Assembly (NCBI GenBank): GCA_019009955.1
Contig: CM032233.1
Location: forward strand, 67,235,501-67,299,500
Length of the DNA stretch: 64,000 nucleotides
Reading direction: 5' to 3'
Source: Riptortus pedestris
Lineage: Eukaryota; Arthropoda; Insecta; Hemiptera; Alydidae
The notes under the pieces were generated by a model that was not told the origin of the DNA, searched no databases, and saw only the letters and a program-made list of their open reading frames with translations. Shown here one piece after another: positions 25,635-36,555 of this stretch; the stretch's first letter is position 1, and each line of letters starts with the position of its first letter. Made by a program: the position numbers and the translations under genes.

Positions 25635-25995
25635 GAACGGACCTCATTTTCGTCATCTCCTGGGTAGGATCGATGGACATTTGAAGAAATATTTCGAAAC
25701 TCACGTCATGAGTACGACCTCAATCTGCTAAAAGAAGTGTAAAACCTTCGATTGTCTGGTAACTGCAATTGTTAAAAGATAATTGAAAGAGGTTAGTTAA
25801 TCCTCAATAGCAATATAAACATAACTAGCCATTCACATATACATATATAAATATTGAAATTTGTTTTTCTTGGGTTTTGTCGATTAATCGATTTTTTGGA
25901 CATCGATTAATCGACGTATCGATTAATTAGTGCAATTATTAATCTTTTGTCAATAATCGATGTTTTGTAGTTCGATACCCATCCCTAATTAAAAA
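24525..25995. mobile_element. hAT-like foldback element with exact 8-bp target duplication
   Basis: The element proper is 24533-25987. It opens TAGGGATGGGTATCGATTAA and closes with the reverse complement ...TCGATACCCATCCCTA. Both ends are flanked by ATTAAAAA (24525-24532 and 25988-25995), an 8-bp target-site duplication, the hallmark length of hAT transposons. The arms stay complementary for hundreds of bases (for example CAATTGCAGTTACCAGACGA at 24846 against TCTGGTAACTGCAATTG at 25757), so it is a long palindrome. No transposase is encoded. A Helentron-like copy (25140-25731) sits in the right arm. Confidence 0.85.
25140..25731 (+). mobile_element. Helentron-like element, copy D, nested in the hAT-like foldback
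   Basis: This copy opens GTCCGTCACGCAGGGGCTGC and has the AAGCAGATTTCCCACGTG subterminal motif. It includes the internal block with CCTCCCCTCTAAACCCCCCC and a TA microsatellite (25602-25629), and it ends CCTCAATCTGCTAAAAG. The roughly 22 nt forming most of the 3' stem-loop are missing. The left arm of the host palindrome gives the empty site (complement of CACCTCTTTTTTGTTTGAG), which defines the insertion cleanly within an A-run, with only A residues as possible duplication. Confidence 0.75.
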
Positions 25996-26279
25996 CCTCG
26001 TTTTTGTATAACTATTAAGTATGTTTTACTTTTAGTAAAATTTCAAGTGAGGGGCCTGTTCTTTATGAATTTTTTTATAGATTGAAGTTATTTAATAAAA
26101 GAGGAGATGGTTCCCACTTGAAATAAAAAGTTAGTTTCATAAAAATCATATTTCTACTCAGCATAGATCAAAATTATATTCCTATTCGAAATCTTCAGAA
26201 AAAAATAGAAAGAAAGAGGCTGGAGTCAATTCCCTACCCCAAAATATAATAATGTTAAGGAGGAGGGGACGTCTCATGA

Positions 26280-26462
26280 GACACCCTGTATATATATATA
26301 TATACACACACATACATACATATACATACACAGGGCAATCTTTGAAGGGACCTCATTTTCAAGGTAGTATCAATGGACAATAGAAGAAATATTTCGAAAA
26401 TTGCGTCATGAGTACGACCTTAATAGCTGATTTTCTTTAAGGGAGGATAATCTGCTAACAGT
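26280..26462 (+). repeat. TA/CA microsatellite plus Helentron-like 3' end
   Basis: A TA and ACACAC/ATACATA tract (26288-26330) is followed by GGGACCTCATTTTCAAGGTA, GGACAATAGAAGAAATATTT, GCGTCATGAGTACGACCTTA and a damaged hairpin with ATCTGCTAAC. This is a 5'-truncated copy. The microsatellite is kept in its usual position. Confidence 0.6.
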
Positions 26463-27175
26463 GTTGAGGACTTGGCCACATAATTCTACCTATTTTATTA
26501 GATTACTATATGTATTAAAAAATTAATTGAGTAACAAACGTATTTAGAAATTTTCACTCCGTTAATCCATGAATGAATAAATATTTCATTATTCATAATT
26601 CTTTATGAGTGGTATTATAAAAGTTTATACCCTGCGTTTTCAGTTATGTAAAACTTGTGATATTGATAACAGTGAACTCAAGAGAGTTTAATCTGTTTAT
26701 AAGGAATATAAGTATCATTCTTAAGAAGTAGATATTTTTCAAAATACTCGCGGATCGTACACACTTAATTCAATTATCATAAAGAAGATAGTAGACAACA
26801 ATTTTTTTTATTAACACATAATTTGGAATAAAAAAAAATTGGAACAGGATTAATAATACACATTTGTTCTCTTTCTACTTGGGTTATCAAATAAGGAAAA
26901 TGTTGGTTATGAAATGAACAGGAAAATGTATGTCTTAGTGTCACAAATGAAAATGCAATTTTCAACAGTTGCTTATCACATTTCGTATGAAGTGCACAGA
27001 TAAAAACATATTAATCTAAAGGAGTGCTGAAAAATGTCAAATCCATCAGCTTAGAATTTAATAAATAACAACATTTTATTTTCAATGGTACTTTTTTTGA
27101 AGACTTTTTTTCTGGTACTCATCATCTCAATTACTCATCCCGTTTTGGAAGAAACATATCTTGGTTTTAAAATAA

Positions 27176-27705
27176 ACCGTCACAAAGGGGCTGCGAATAA
27201 TATGCATATTTCCCACGTGCTTGTATGACACACTATTGATCCCATCTTACCATATATTCTCTATTTCTAAGTAAAAATCCGATGAGAAGAAGTTGGGGAA
27301 TTACTAAAGTCTGAAAAAAGGAAAGTACGGGTAGCTCACTTATATATGAGTTACGAAAGAAATGTATAGATTAAGTGTAATGCATAACAAGATTGGCTAT
27401 ATAACTTTTTTCGATCCGACTCACAATAACGGATATATTTTAAATTTTCGAATTCCCCAGCCGCCCCCTCCTATTTCTTGCCCGATTTCCTTTAGTGCTG
27501 AATGAAACGGTATAATGTAAGATATGATATAGATCAAATAAACATTTTCGAACCAAGAACGTAAAATCTTAATCTATTACTATCACGCAAAATATTTGTA
27601 TATACCTCACACAATAAATCTCCGTTCCAACTACGGGAGGAAAGAGAATAATGTAGAGTTCAAAACACCAGAGTAAGCTTTTTTCAACCAGTCATTGACG
27701 AGTCC

Positions 27706-27765
<60 letters not shown>

Positions 27766-27768
27766 TAG
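27176..27768 (+). repeat. Helentron-like 5' portion ending in a long TA microsatellite
   Basis: CCGTCACAAAGGGGCTGCGA, ATGCATATTTCCCACGTGC, the internal AAAATCCGATGAGAAGAAGT block and GATCCGACTCACAATAACGG are in family order. A (TA)n tract follows at about 27711-27765. The expected 3' end is missing; the composite element begins directly after the TA tract. Confidence 0.6.
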
Positions 27769-28260
27769 CTAAGGTACCCGGCTTCGCTCGGGAATTCATT
27801 TGAGGTTTAATGATGGTGGTATTTTTCTTGGCAAACCTTTACTTTCCACAATATTTTAACATTTCCCGATGTATACCCGTCGTTGCTGTGGATTTGATAA
27901 TAATAAAATTATTTGTTATTTAAGAGTTCACTGTCCTCAATATTCTTATATTTCCCGTCTCCTGTGCATGTAGTTGTTTTTTTATATATATATAATTCAT
28001 AATCATAGAAAGTATTCTGTCCGCCAAACTATGTTTGAATTAAACTTCCTTTCCCTTGAAACGGTACAAAGACCAACACTGACTGAAAACCGAACAGACA
28101 ATGTAATATACTGCGAATTTTTATTTTAGGCTTCTCTTATAACCCCCACCCCCTCCCGTATGAACCTAAAAAATTTAATATAGCTTATAATCGTTTAAGA
28201 ACTAATGCTAATTCACATGCCGAGTTTTGTTAAGTTCCGTTCAATCGTTGGTGCCAAATA

Positions 28261-29512
28261 CAATTGAAGGTTTTGCTGCAAAAAGGAGGTAGCTCCAATT
28301 TTTCCAGTTTTTGGGAAACCAAAAAAAACGTTTAAAAAATTCAAATTTTAAGTTACGTAAAAATATTGTTGTTGCTTACTTTCAATTATGGTGTTTACAT
28401 ATTAGAACAGTATTTTCATTCAAAAAATATCATCCAAATGTTGGTGGTACGTGGATGATCTTTGGAGCTACCTCTTTTTTGCTCAAAAGAATGGAATATG
28501 AGGAATGGAGGAATATGTTATAACTTGGAAAAAGGTGTAAAAATAAATAGAATGTACTATTATTATGTATTTTTTATTCAAAGAAAACTGAAAATAAAGT
28601 ACAGCAAAATTATTGGTTTTACAAACAGAAAATAACATCATTATAACGAATAACATAAAATACGAAAAGAACATCATTATAACGAATAACATAAAATACG
28701 AAAATAACATCATTATAACGAATAACATAAAATAGGAAAATAACATCATTATAACGAATAACATAAAATAGGAAAATAACATCATTATCACGAATAACAT
28801 AAAATACGAAAATAACATCATTATAACGAATAACATAAAATACGAAAATAACATCATTATAACGAAAATAACATAAAATACGAAAATAACATCATTATAA
28901 CGAATAACATAAAATACGAAAATAACATCATTATAACGAAAATAACATAAAATACGAAAATAACATCATTATAACGAATAACATAAAATACGAAAATAAC
29001 ATCATTATAACGAATAACATAAAATACGAAAATAACATCATTATAACGAAAATAACATAAAATACGAAAATAACATCATTATAACGAATAACATAAAATA
29101 CGAAAATAACATCATTATAACGAATAACATAAAATACGAAAATAACATCATTATAACGAATAACATAAAATACGAAAATAACATCATTATAACGAATAAC
29201 ATAAAATACGAAAATAACATCATTATAACGAATAACATAAAATACGAAAATAACATCATTATAACGAATAACATAAAATACGAAAATAACATCATTATAA
29301 CGAATAACATAAAATACGAAAATAACATCATTATAACGAATAACATAAAATACGAAAATAACATCATTATAACGAAAATAACATCATAACGATTGAAGCT
29401 GCATCCTTTTGGTGCCAAATAAAAGAGGTTTTTTTTGTCATAAGAAAGTGTTTATAACTCCCAACAGCTATGGGAAGGAGCTACCTCCTTTTTGCAGCAA
29501 ACCCTTCAATTG
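28261..29512. mobile_element. TIR element carrying a 36-bp minisatellite
   Basis: The left end (28267) GAAGGTTTTGCTGCAAAAAG plus GAGGTAGCTCC and the right end, reverse-complemented, match at 30 of 31 positions. Both ends are flanked by CAATTG (28261-28266, 29507-29512), compatible with a short target duplication, although CAATTG is itself palindromic. Removing the insert restores the surrounding ~310-bp repeat unit (GTGCCAAATA ... TCGGCTACCG). About 60% of the element is the minisatellite. No transposase is encoded, and the superfamily is undetermined. Confidence 0.75.
28628..29391. repeat. 36-bp tandem minisatellite, about 21 copies
   Basis: The unit is AATAACATCATTATAACGAA plus TAACATAAAATACGAA, 36 bp, repeated with very few substitutions. 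Occasional 39-bp variants read ACGAAAATAACATAA. Because 36 is divisible by three, both strands give long periodic open frames (period 12 residues). They have no sign of being real proteins. Confidence 0.95.
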
Positions 29513-30615
29513 TCGGCTACCGTTTTAGTTTTCAGTGTATATCTCGTTTATACTTGGTATACGGCAAAAGTGAATATAACAAAAGTTACTCTACATAACA
29601 AAATAAACAATTTTTGTCATGTACATATTAGCAGGAAAAACCAATGGATAATGAAAAATACGGCCTATTTTTAATTTCAGGCCTCCCTTATAAAACCCCA
29701 CTCCTGCCCGTCCCTAGAATTGTTAGGATGGCCTATTATATGGAAGCCGTTAGTGCTAATTCAAATACGCGAGATTGGTTTAGTGTCGGTTTTGTCTTTT
29801 GTCCCAAATTAAAATTGTTCACTTCCGCTATAGGTTTTAGCGTATATGCTCGTTTATAATTCGGTATACGAATAAAAGTATGTATTTACAAAAAAAGTTA
29901 CTCTAAATAACAAAAATATAAACAACTTTTGTTATGTTCATATTCTACCGAAAATCCAATAGGAAACGAATTATTCGCTAATTTTAATTTCAGGCCTCCT
30001 TATAACCCCCACTCCTGCCCGTCTCTAGCAATGTTAGTATGGCCCTTAATTATAAGGAAGGCGTTTCGTTCTAATTCACATACCGAGGTTTGGTTTAGTT
30101 CCGGTTGAGTCTTTTGTGCCAAATCAAAATTAGGTGGAATCCCTCTATAGTTTTTAGAGTATATACTCATTTTTTGTTCTATACTTCCGTATACGGCAAA
30201 ATGTGTATATAACATAAGTTATGCTAAAATTACAAAATAAACAACTCTTTGTTATGAGCAACATATTTGCTGAAAAAGCAATAGGAAAACGAAATATCCC
30301 TATTTTTAATTTCATGGACCTCCTTTATTAACATTCCCACTCCTTTTTGTCTTAGAAGAATATTAATATAGCCTATAGTCTAAGTTGGGCTAGTAGTATA
30401 GTAATATTACATACCTCCAAAGTTCATAAAATTCTGGTTCAGCCGTTAATTGCGTGAAAAGGCTAACAAACAAACACACAAACAAACATACCACGAAAGA
30501 AACAAAATGCAGTTATGGTTGTTTATGACATTGTGAAACGAAAAAGTTATCGTTGAAATTTCGCGAAAAAAAAATCAAGTGTACCAAGACAGAGGTTTAC
30601 AATTTTATATATATA

Positions 30616-31435
30616 CTAGCTCAGATTAACCCGGCTTCGGCCCGGGAATTTCATTTGAGGCTGATATGGTGGATGGTTATTTTTAGCAGGCTTTACATTG
30701 CACAATATTTTGACTTTTACCCGTCCCAGTGTTTAGGATTGATAACACATCTTTGCCGTGGATTTGCCTAATAAATTGAATTATTTGTTTTCGATTAAGA
30801 CTTCACAGTCTTTGATATGTTTTATATTTCCCGTCTCTTATACATGTTAATATGGTGAATTTTTATTTCAGGCCTTCTATTAACCCCCCTCCCGTTCGAA
30901 CCTAATAATGTTAATATAACTTATAATCATGGAAGAAATAATGCAAATTGGACATACCGAGTTTTGTTAAGTTCGGGTTCAGCCGTTAGTGCCCGCTAAA
31001 GTTTTAAAACGTCATAACTCATTTGTACTTAGGTATTACGAAAAAAGTGTATATAACAAAAGTTACTCCAAATAACAAAATAAACAACTTTTGTTATTGT
31101 TTATGTTTGCGGATAAAAAAAAACCAATAGGAAACGAAATATCGCTATTTTTAATTTCAGGTTTTCTTATAACCCCCAATCCTGTTCGTATCAGAGAAAA
31201 TTAATATAGCCTAAAGTCTAATTTTGGTTAGTAGTAATATACATACCAAGTTTCAAAAAATTCAGTTCAGCCGTTTATGCGTGTGAAAAGGTTAACAAAC
31301 AAACAAAACATACACGAAAGAAAAAAAAACAAAATGCCAGATATGGTGTCTATGACATGTGATAACGAAATGTTATCGAGAAATTTACGCGAAAAAAAAT
31401 CAATGTACAGACAGAGGTTACAATTTTTTTTATAT
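30616..31435 (+). repeat. Composite repeat element, copy ii (two internal units)
   Basis: CTAGCTCAGATTAACCCGGC opens this copy and CAGACAGAGGTTACAATTTT closes it. Only two ~290-310-bp internal units (markers near 30883 and 31170) are present, against four in its neighbours. The copy is head to tail with copies i and iii. Confidence 0.6.
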
Positions 31436-32866
31436 TCTAGCTCAGATACCCGGCTTCGCCAGGGATTCAATTTTGAGGGTGAATGGTGATGGAATTTTTT
31501 TGGCATGGCTTTCTACTTTGAACTTTTTTTGACATTTTCCCGGTCCTAGTGTTTAGGGTTTATACCCGTCGTAAAAATTTGGTATATAATAAAATTATTT
31601 TTTTAGGTAAAACTTCAATTCCCTCCATAGTGTCGTATTTCCTGTCCTTTCAACCTCCCACTCCTGCCCATCGACCTAGGAAATGTTAATATGCCTTGTT
31701 AAAAATGAAAGCGTTAGTGTGATTACACATACCGAGTTTTATATATTTCGGTTAGGTCTTTTGCCCCAAACAAAAATTGTTCACTTCCTTGCCTATAGGT
31801 TTTAGCATATATCTCGTTTATATTTCGGTATATGAAAAAAGTGAATATAAAAATGTTTACTCTATATGACAAATTAAACAACTTTTGTTATGTTCATATT
31901 TGCCGAAAAACCAGTAGGAAACGAAATATCGCTATTGTTAATTTCGGGCCCTCCTTATAACCCCCACTCCTGCCCGTCCCTAGAATTGTTAGGATGGCCT
32001 ATTATAAGGAAGCCGTTTAGTGCTAATTCAAATACCGAGTTTTATTTAGTTCGGTTGGGTCTTATGTCCCAAATAAAATTGTTCACTTCCGCTATAGGTT
32101 TTAGGGTATATTTTTCGTTTATAATTCGGTATACGAAAAAAGTGTATATAACAAAAGTTACTTAAAATAACAAAAAAAACAACTTTTGTTCTGTTTCATA
32201 TTTGCCGTAAAAAAACAAATAGGAATCGAAATATCGCTATTTTTATTTTCTGGCTTCCCTTATAACCCCCACTTCTGTCCGTTCCTAGAAATTTTGGTAT
32301 GGCTTGTTATAATGAAAGCGCTTACTGCTTAATACATATACCGAGTTTTATTTATTTCGGTTGGGTCTTTTGTCCCAAAATAGGAAACTGTTCACTTCCG
32401 GTTATAGGTTTTTGCGTATATCTCGTTTTATAACTCGGTATACGACAAAAGATGTATTATAACTAAAGTTGCTACTAAATAACAAAATAAACAACTTTCT
32501 TATGTTTATATTTTGCCAAAAAACCAATTTGAAAACGAATTATCCCCTATTTTTAATTTCAGGCCTCCCTTATAACCCCCACTCCTGTGTTTCGTCACAG
32601 AGAATATTCGTATAGCCTAAAGTCTATGTTGGGCTAGTAGTAATATACATACCAAGTTTCATAAAATTCGGTTCAGCCGTTTGTGCGTGAAAAAGGGTAA
32701 CAAACAAACAAACAAAACAAATTATAACAAACAAACAAACAGACACCAAAGAAACAAAATGCAGTAATGGTGTCTTTGACATGTGAAACGAAAAGTTATT
32801 CGTGAAATTTCGCGAAAAAAATCAACTGTACTGGACAGAGGTTACAAATTTTTATATATATTTAGA
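31436..32866 (+). repeat. Composite repeat element, copy iii (four internal units)
   Basis: TCTAGCTCAGATACCCGGCT opens this copy. Internal unit markers lie near 31650, 31957, 32262 and 32572, a spacing of 305-310 bp. CAGCCGTTTGTGCGTGAAAA and a CAAACAAACAAACAA tract (about 32701-32735) precede the end near 32866. Single-base indels between units are frequent. Confidence 0.6.
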
Positions 32867-33392
32867 TAAGATATATACACTCAACCGCAAAAAAACCGGA
32901 CACTTCATTTTTGTCGTATTAATAGCTAATTTTCAGCAATTTTCTTTAGGTGGGTATTCTAGTTATTACAGAGAATTTAGATTCTTAGTCCATTGAACTA
33001 ATCCCTTCTGGATTAGTAAACAATTAGATAAAACTCAGATTAGATTTATTTGTCGTGAAGTTGATCTATTCTAAACTGTAAGTAGTTTTTCGCATATTTA
33101 AACATCTTTAATTATTAACCAAGCATTTTCTTTAATTAATGTTACTATTTATTTATTTCGGTCCAAAATAATGGGTCTTTCAAAATTTGATGGAAGGCCG
33201 GAGCTTACGTTACATTGGCCGAAAACGCTTGGGGTTATTCATTCACTGTAATAAAAATGAAGAATAATTTTTTTTTTTTAATGTGTTAATTTATTTCTTT
33301 TTCTTTTTTTTTTTGTAAATAATGAATTAAAATTATTCACTTTTGGCCAGATTTTGTTTAAATAACTATCAGATTAACCAATTTTTGATTAC
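32867..33392. other. Stretch without recognisable features
   Basis: AT-rich sequence with T-runs (about 33269-33320). No gene and no known repeat of the window was seen. Confidence 0.4.
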
Positions 33393-33640
33393 ACTATTGA
33401 TGCTCAACAATTGTTGTTCAGTACATTTTTTGATAGATTAAATATAAAGCGAGTTATACGTACTTTCTTGTTTTCAGCCTTCAGAAAACACTAACTGCTC
33501 ATCGGATTTTTATTAGCAGATTTCCCTTAAGGGAAATCAGCTATTGAGGTTGTACTCATGACGTGATTTTCGAAATTTTTCTTCAAATGTCCATCGATCC
33601 TACCCAGGAGATAACGAAAATGAGTTCCAAAATTTCCCAA
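33393..33640 (-). repeat. Helentron-like 3' end in reverse, joined to the next internal block
   Basis: The intact stem-loop TTAGCAGATTTCCCTTAAGG plus GAAATCAGCTA (33513-33543), the reverse of the 3' module, runs to 33640. On its other side is the internal block (AACAATTGTTGTTCAGTACA, CGGATTTTTATTAG) that recurs in opposite orientation at 33941-34070. The two facing copies make a large inverted repeat around the low-complexity core at 33640-33940. Confidence 0.65.
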
Positions 33641-33719
33641 AAAAACCAAAAAAAAAAAAAACAATTAAAATAAATTTTAAAAAATAAAAAAAAAAACCCT
33701 GGGTTTTTTAATTTTTTTT

Positions 33720-33900
33720 TTTGTATTAAATATCTATCTAATCTATTCAATATATCTATCTATCTATCTATCTTATCTATCTATCTATCTAATCTATCTA
33801 TTTATCTATTCTATCTATCTATCTATTCTATCTATTCCTTCTATCTTATCTATTCTATCTATTCTATCTATATATCTATCTATCTATATAATATATATAT

Positions 33901-33937
<37 letters not shown>

Positions 33938-33938
33938 A
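33720..33938. repeat. CTAT tetranucleotide and TA microsatellites
   Basis: A (CTAT)n tract with interruptions such as TATCTTATC and TATTCTATC occupies 33725-33885. A (TA)n tract follows to 33938. An A-rich/T-rich stretch precedes it (33640-33725). Confidence 0.85.
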
Positions 33939-34149
33939 AAATCCGATGAGCAGTTAGTGTTTTCTGAAGGCTGAAAACAAGAAAGTACGTATAACTCGCT
34001 TTATATTTAATCTATCAAAAAATGTACTGAACAACAATTGTTGAGCATCAATAGTGTAACCAGATTGGTTCTTTAACATTTTTCGATACGGCTCATAATA
34101 ACGGAGATATTTTCATTTTTCAAAATTCCCACTCTATATTATATATATA

Positions 34150-34206
<57 letters not shown>

Positions 34207-34208
<2 letters not shown>

Positions 34209-36171
34209 CTGGGTGTCCCCAAAACCCAACGGCCCAAACTTCAGGGATCGATAGAGGATCCCCGCCCCACTAAGAAAAAAAAGTCCTCTGGGCATTATGC
34301 CCTCGTTTTTTCGCATTCAAAGTGTTTGAAGAAAATCACAAATAAATGAATAATTGTCACGTTGTGCAAAAAACGTTGTAATTTTTTTTTTTTAATAATG
34401 TATTTAAATTACACCCCAAAAACTATTGGCATTTTTGAGAAAGATTAATTTTTTAATTATAGAGGGAGTAAATTTATGAAAACATGATATATTCTCACGC
34501 TTTCCTTATCTCAATAAAACGTCTTAAGTTTGAGTGGTTTCAAAACTTAAAACAGAAAGGATTAAAATGTTTACTATCATTTTTAATCCTTTTTGGGGGG
34601 AGTCAGCCTGCATTCTCTCATTAGTTGTGGTGCTAGTATGTTCTGTGAGTCAACAAATATGGCTAGATTTACCAAACGCTGAATACGCGGACATAGTCTT
34701 CGTCTACGGATTCTTTTTTTTTTTATTTTTTGCGGATGGCAACGCACGTCAGGCAGTTCGGGAATATCGCAGACGGTTTCCTGACCGAGAAACCCCACAC
34801 AGAGGTGTTTTTACCAGCATGACTTTCAGATGGCTTCGAGAGTCTGGTTCCTTCTCATGTAATCGTCGTGGATTACCGTATGCAGGCTCCGATGGAAGCC
34901 GACCTGAGGCGGTGGAGAGTATACTGAGGCACTTTCAATACCTACCCTGGCACAAGCGTCCGGGAGGAGCTGCTTCTGTTCTATGCATACCAAAGACAAA
35001 CATTCTGGCGCACATTAAGGTCTGACGACAGGCATGCTGACCATGTACAAAAGGTACAAAATTTAATACCCGCTGATTATCCCCGCCGATTAAAATTTTT
35101 GTAATTGGTACAAAGAACAATTGCCAAAACGATGTAATCTTAAGTTCGAAAGTAATCTGGACGGACGAATGCGACTTTTACACGTGTGGGCATATTCAAT
35201 CAATGGAAAAACTACCACCTTTGGGCACATGAAATTCCGCGCGCTGTTAGAGAATTTCACTACCAGCATGAGTTTTCTGTAAACCTGTGGGTCGGCCTTT
35301 GTTATAATCGCATAATAGGTCCTGTTATTTTTACCTGCTCGACTTCACGCTGAAAGTTATCATCTTTTCCTGGAGAAGGACTTACCGGGCACTTTTGGAA
35401 GATATTCCTTTGGAAACAAGGCTTGAGAGCTGGAAATAAAATGGGTCTACCGAGAGCCCGTCCGCACAAGGGATGACCTCATCGTGCGCATTCAGAATGG
35501 TTTGCAACCAGCTCACCGCAGAACAATGTTTAGATGCACTGCGTTATGTGGAGATACCGCGGATGTGATGAGTGTATTGCAGCGGAGAGGCCAGCACTTC
35601 GAACAACATTTACGTTGACGCTTTAGAAATTAACGATGTAATTTTAGAGAAGGTAAAACCTTCAAAATTTTCTTTTTTTTTTTTCTCAAGGTAAAGGTAG
35701 ACCCATATAAAAAACTGAAAACATTTATGTTTTCCAAAGTATGAATTATTTAATTTATTTTATTAATTTTTAATCTTTTTTTATGTTTTAATCTTCAGTT
35801 ATTGTTCAATAATGTTATCTACTTTAATATAGGGAAATTTTTTTTTATACTATGAATTTTTGAATAAAAAAGTATTTATTATTTTTTCTTAATAAAAAAA
35901 TATTTTTTTTTTCAATTACATTTCTGTTAGTATAAGATTAGAATACAATAATTGTATTGGAATAACATTTATTGCTAATAGAAATTCATTCAAGGATTAA
36001 ATTCCGCTCTTCCATTGGCCTTAACTAGTTTTTGCACAACTATTTTTAGTTTTTATGTGATTTTCTCGAAAACGAAAGCGAAAAACGAGGCATATGCCAG
36101 TGGACTTTTTGTTTTTAGTTTTTCGATCCTCAATCGATCCCTAAAGTTTGGCCGTTTGATTTGGGGACTCC

Positions 36172-36176
<5 letters not shown>
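34207..36176 (+). mobile_element. DDE transposon with ~180-nt terminal inverted repeats
   Basis: The left end TACTGGGTGTCCCCAAAACC and the right end (reverse complement TACAGGGAGTCCCCAAATCA) start matching imperfect TIRs. These continue through CAACGGCCCAAACTT, GGGATCGAT-GAGGATC and a block with CTCGTTTTT, GAAAATCACA and TTGTGCAAAAA, about 180 nt. It sits in a TA microsatellite, so the target was probably TA. One degraded transposase lies between the TIRs. Total length is about 1.97 kb. Confidence 0.85.
34640..35618 (+). pseudogene. Degraded DDE transposase with DUF4817-like N-terminal HTH
   Basis: NAEYADIVFVYGF, then DGNARQAVREYRRRFPDRET and FRWLRESGSF match the N-terminal helix-turn-helix (DUF4817-like) of a DDE transposase family widespread in arthropods. 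Further on come IPADYPRRL (35068), a TDE-like catalytic start (35160), WAHEIPRAVREFHYQHEFSV (35220-35275), LWVGL, RIIGPVIF and the C-terminal RGQHFEQHLR ending at 35618. A T-run insertion (34711-34723) breaks the N-terminal domain. The segment between about 35440 and 35460 jumps over the region holding the later catalytic acids. It is nonfunctional. Confidence 0.8.

Positions 36177-36235
<59 letters not shown>
36177..36235. repeat. (TA)n microsatellite beside the DDE transposon
   Basis: About 29 TA units. It pairs with the (TA)n tract at 34144-34206 on the other side of the transposon, which indicates a single original microsatellite split by the insertion. Confidence 0.85.
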
Positions 36236-36237
<2 letters not shown>

Positions 36238-36391
36238 ATATTTATATATGTATATTCACTTTGAACGGACCTCATTTTCGTCATTTTTCCAGGGTAGGAT
36301 CGATGGACAATATTGAAGAAATTTTTCGAAAATCTCGTCATGAGGTACAGACCTCAATAGCTGATTTCCCTTATGGGAAATCTGCTAAGTT

Positions 36392-36506
36392 GCAGTGTAT
36401 GGTGTGTATGGCATAATGTAAAACGAAAAGTTTTATCGTGAGATTTCAGAGAAAAAAATCAATGTACAGCCAGAGGATTTTACAATTTATATATATTTAT
36501 ATAATA

Positions 36507-36555
<49 letters not shown>

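Larger units (their letters stand above)
27766..30615 (+). repeat. Composite repeat element, copy i (four ~310-bp internal units, interrupted)
   Basis: It begins CTAGCTAAGGTACCCGGCTT followed by CGCTCGGGAATTCATTTGAG, whose CCCGG...CCGGG core can form a hairpin. It ends near 30590 with AGACAGAGGTTTACAATTTT and TA repeats. Inside are four ~310-bp units, recognised by AACCCCCACTCCTGCCCGTC-like blocks near 28141, 29693, 30003 and 30330. A separate TIR element (28261-29512) splits the first unit. Near the end, CAGCCGTTAATTGCGTGAAA is followed by CAAACAAACACAC, a tail seen at the ends of several invertebrate repeat families. The class is unknown and no coding sequence was seen. Confidence 0.6.
33941..36391 (+). 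mobile_element. Helentron-like copy split by a DDE transposon in its TA microsatellite
   Basis: The left half (33941-34143) holds the internal block from AAAATCCGATGAGCAGTTAG to AACGGAGATATTTTCATTTT and then (TA)n to 34206. The right half resumes with (TA)n at 36177-36235, then GAACGGACCTCATTTTCGTC and the stem-loop end GCTGATTTCCCTTATGGGAA plus ATCTGCTAA at 36391. The interrupting element is 34207-36176. The parts are collinear with copies A and D. Confidence 0.65.

Noticed and set aside
28483..29418. Minus-strand frames with a 12-residue hydrophobic repeat resembling membrane helices
   Set aside because: The frames arise from the 36-bp minisatellite, whose length is divisible by three; the periodic peptide is an artefact of the repeat.
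33720..33938. CTAT tract as a functional regulatory repeat
   Set aside because: It is an ordinary interrupted microsatellite within nested repeat debris, with no gene nearby to regulate.
36015..36416. 133-codon plus-strand frame with a long Tyr-Ile repeat
   Set aside because: The repeat is the translated TA microsatellite; the flanks are the transposon TIR and a Helentron-like end.
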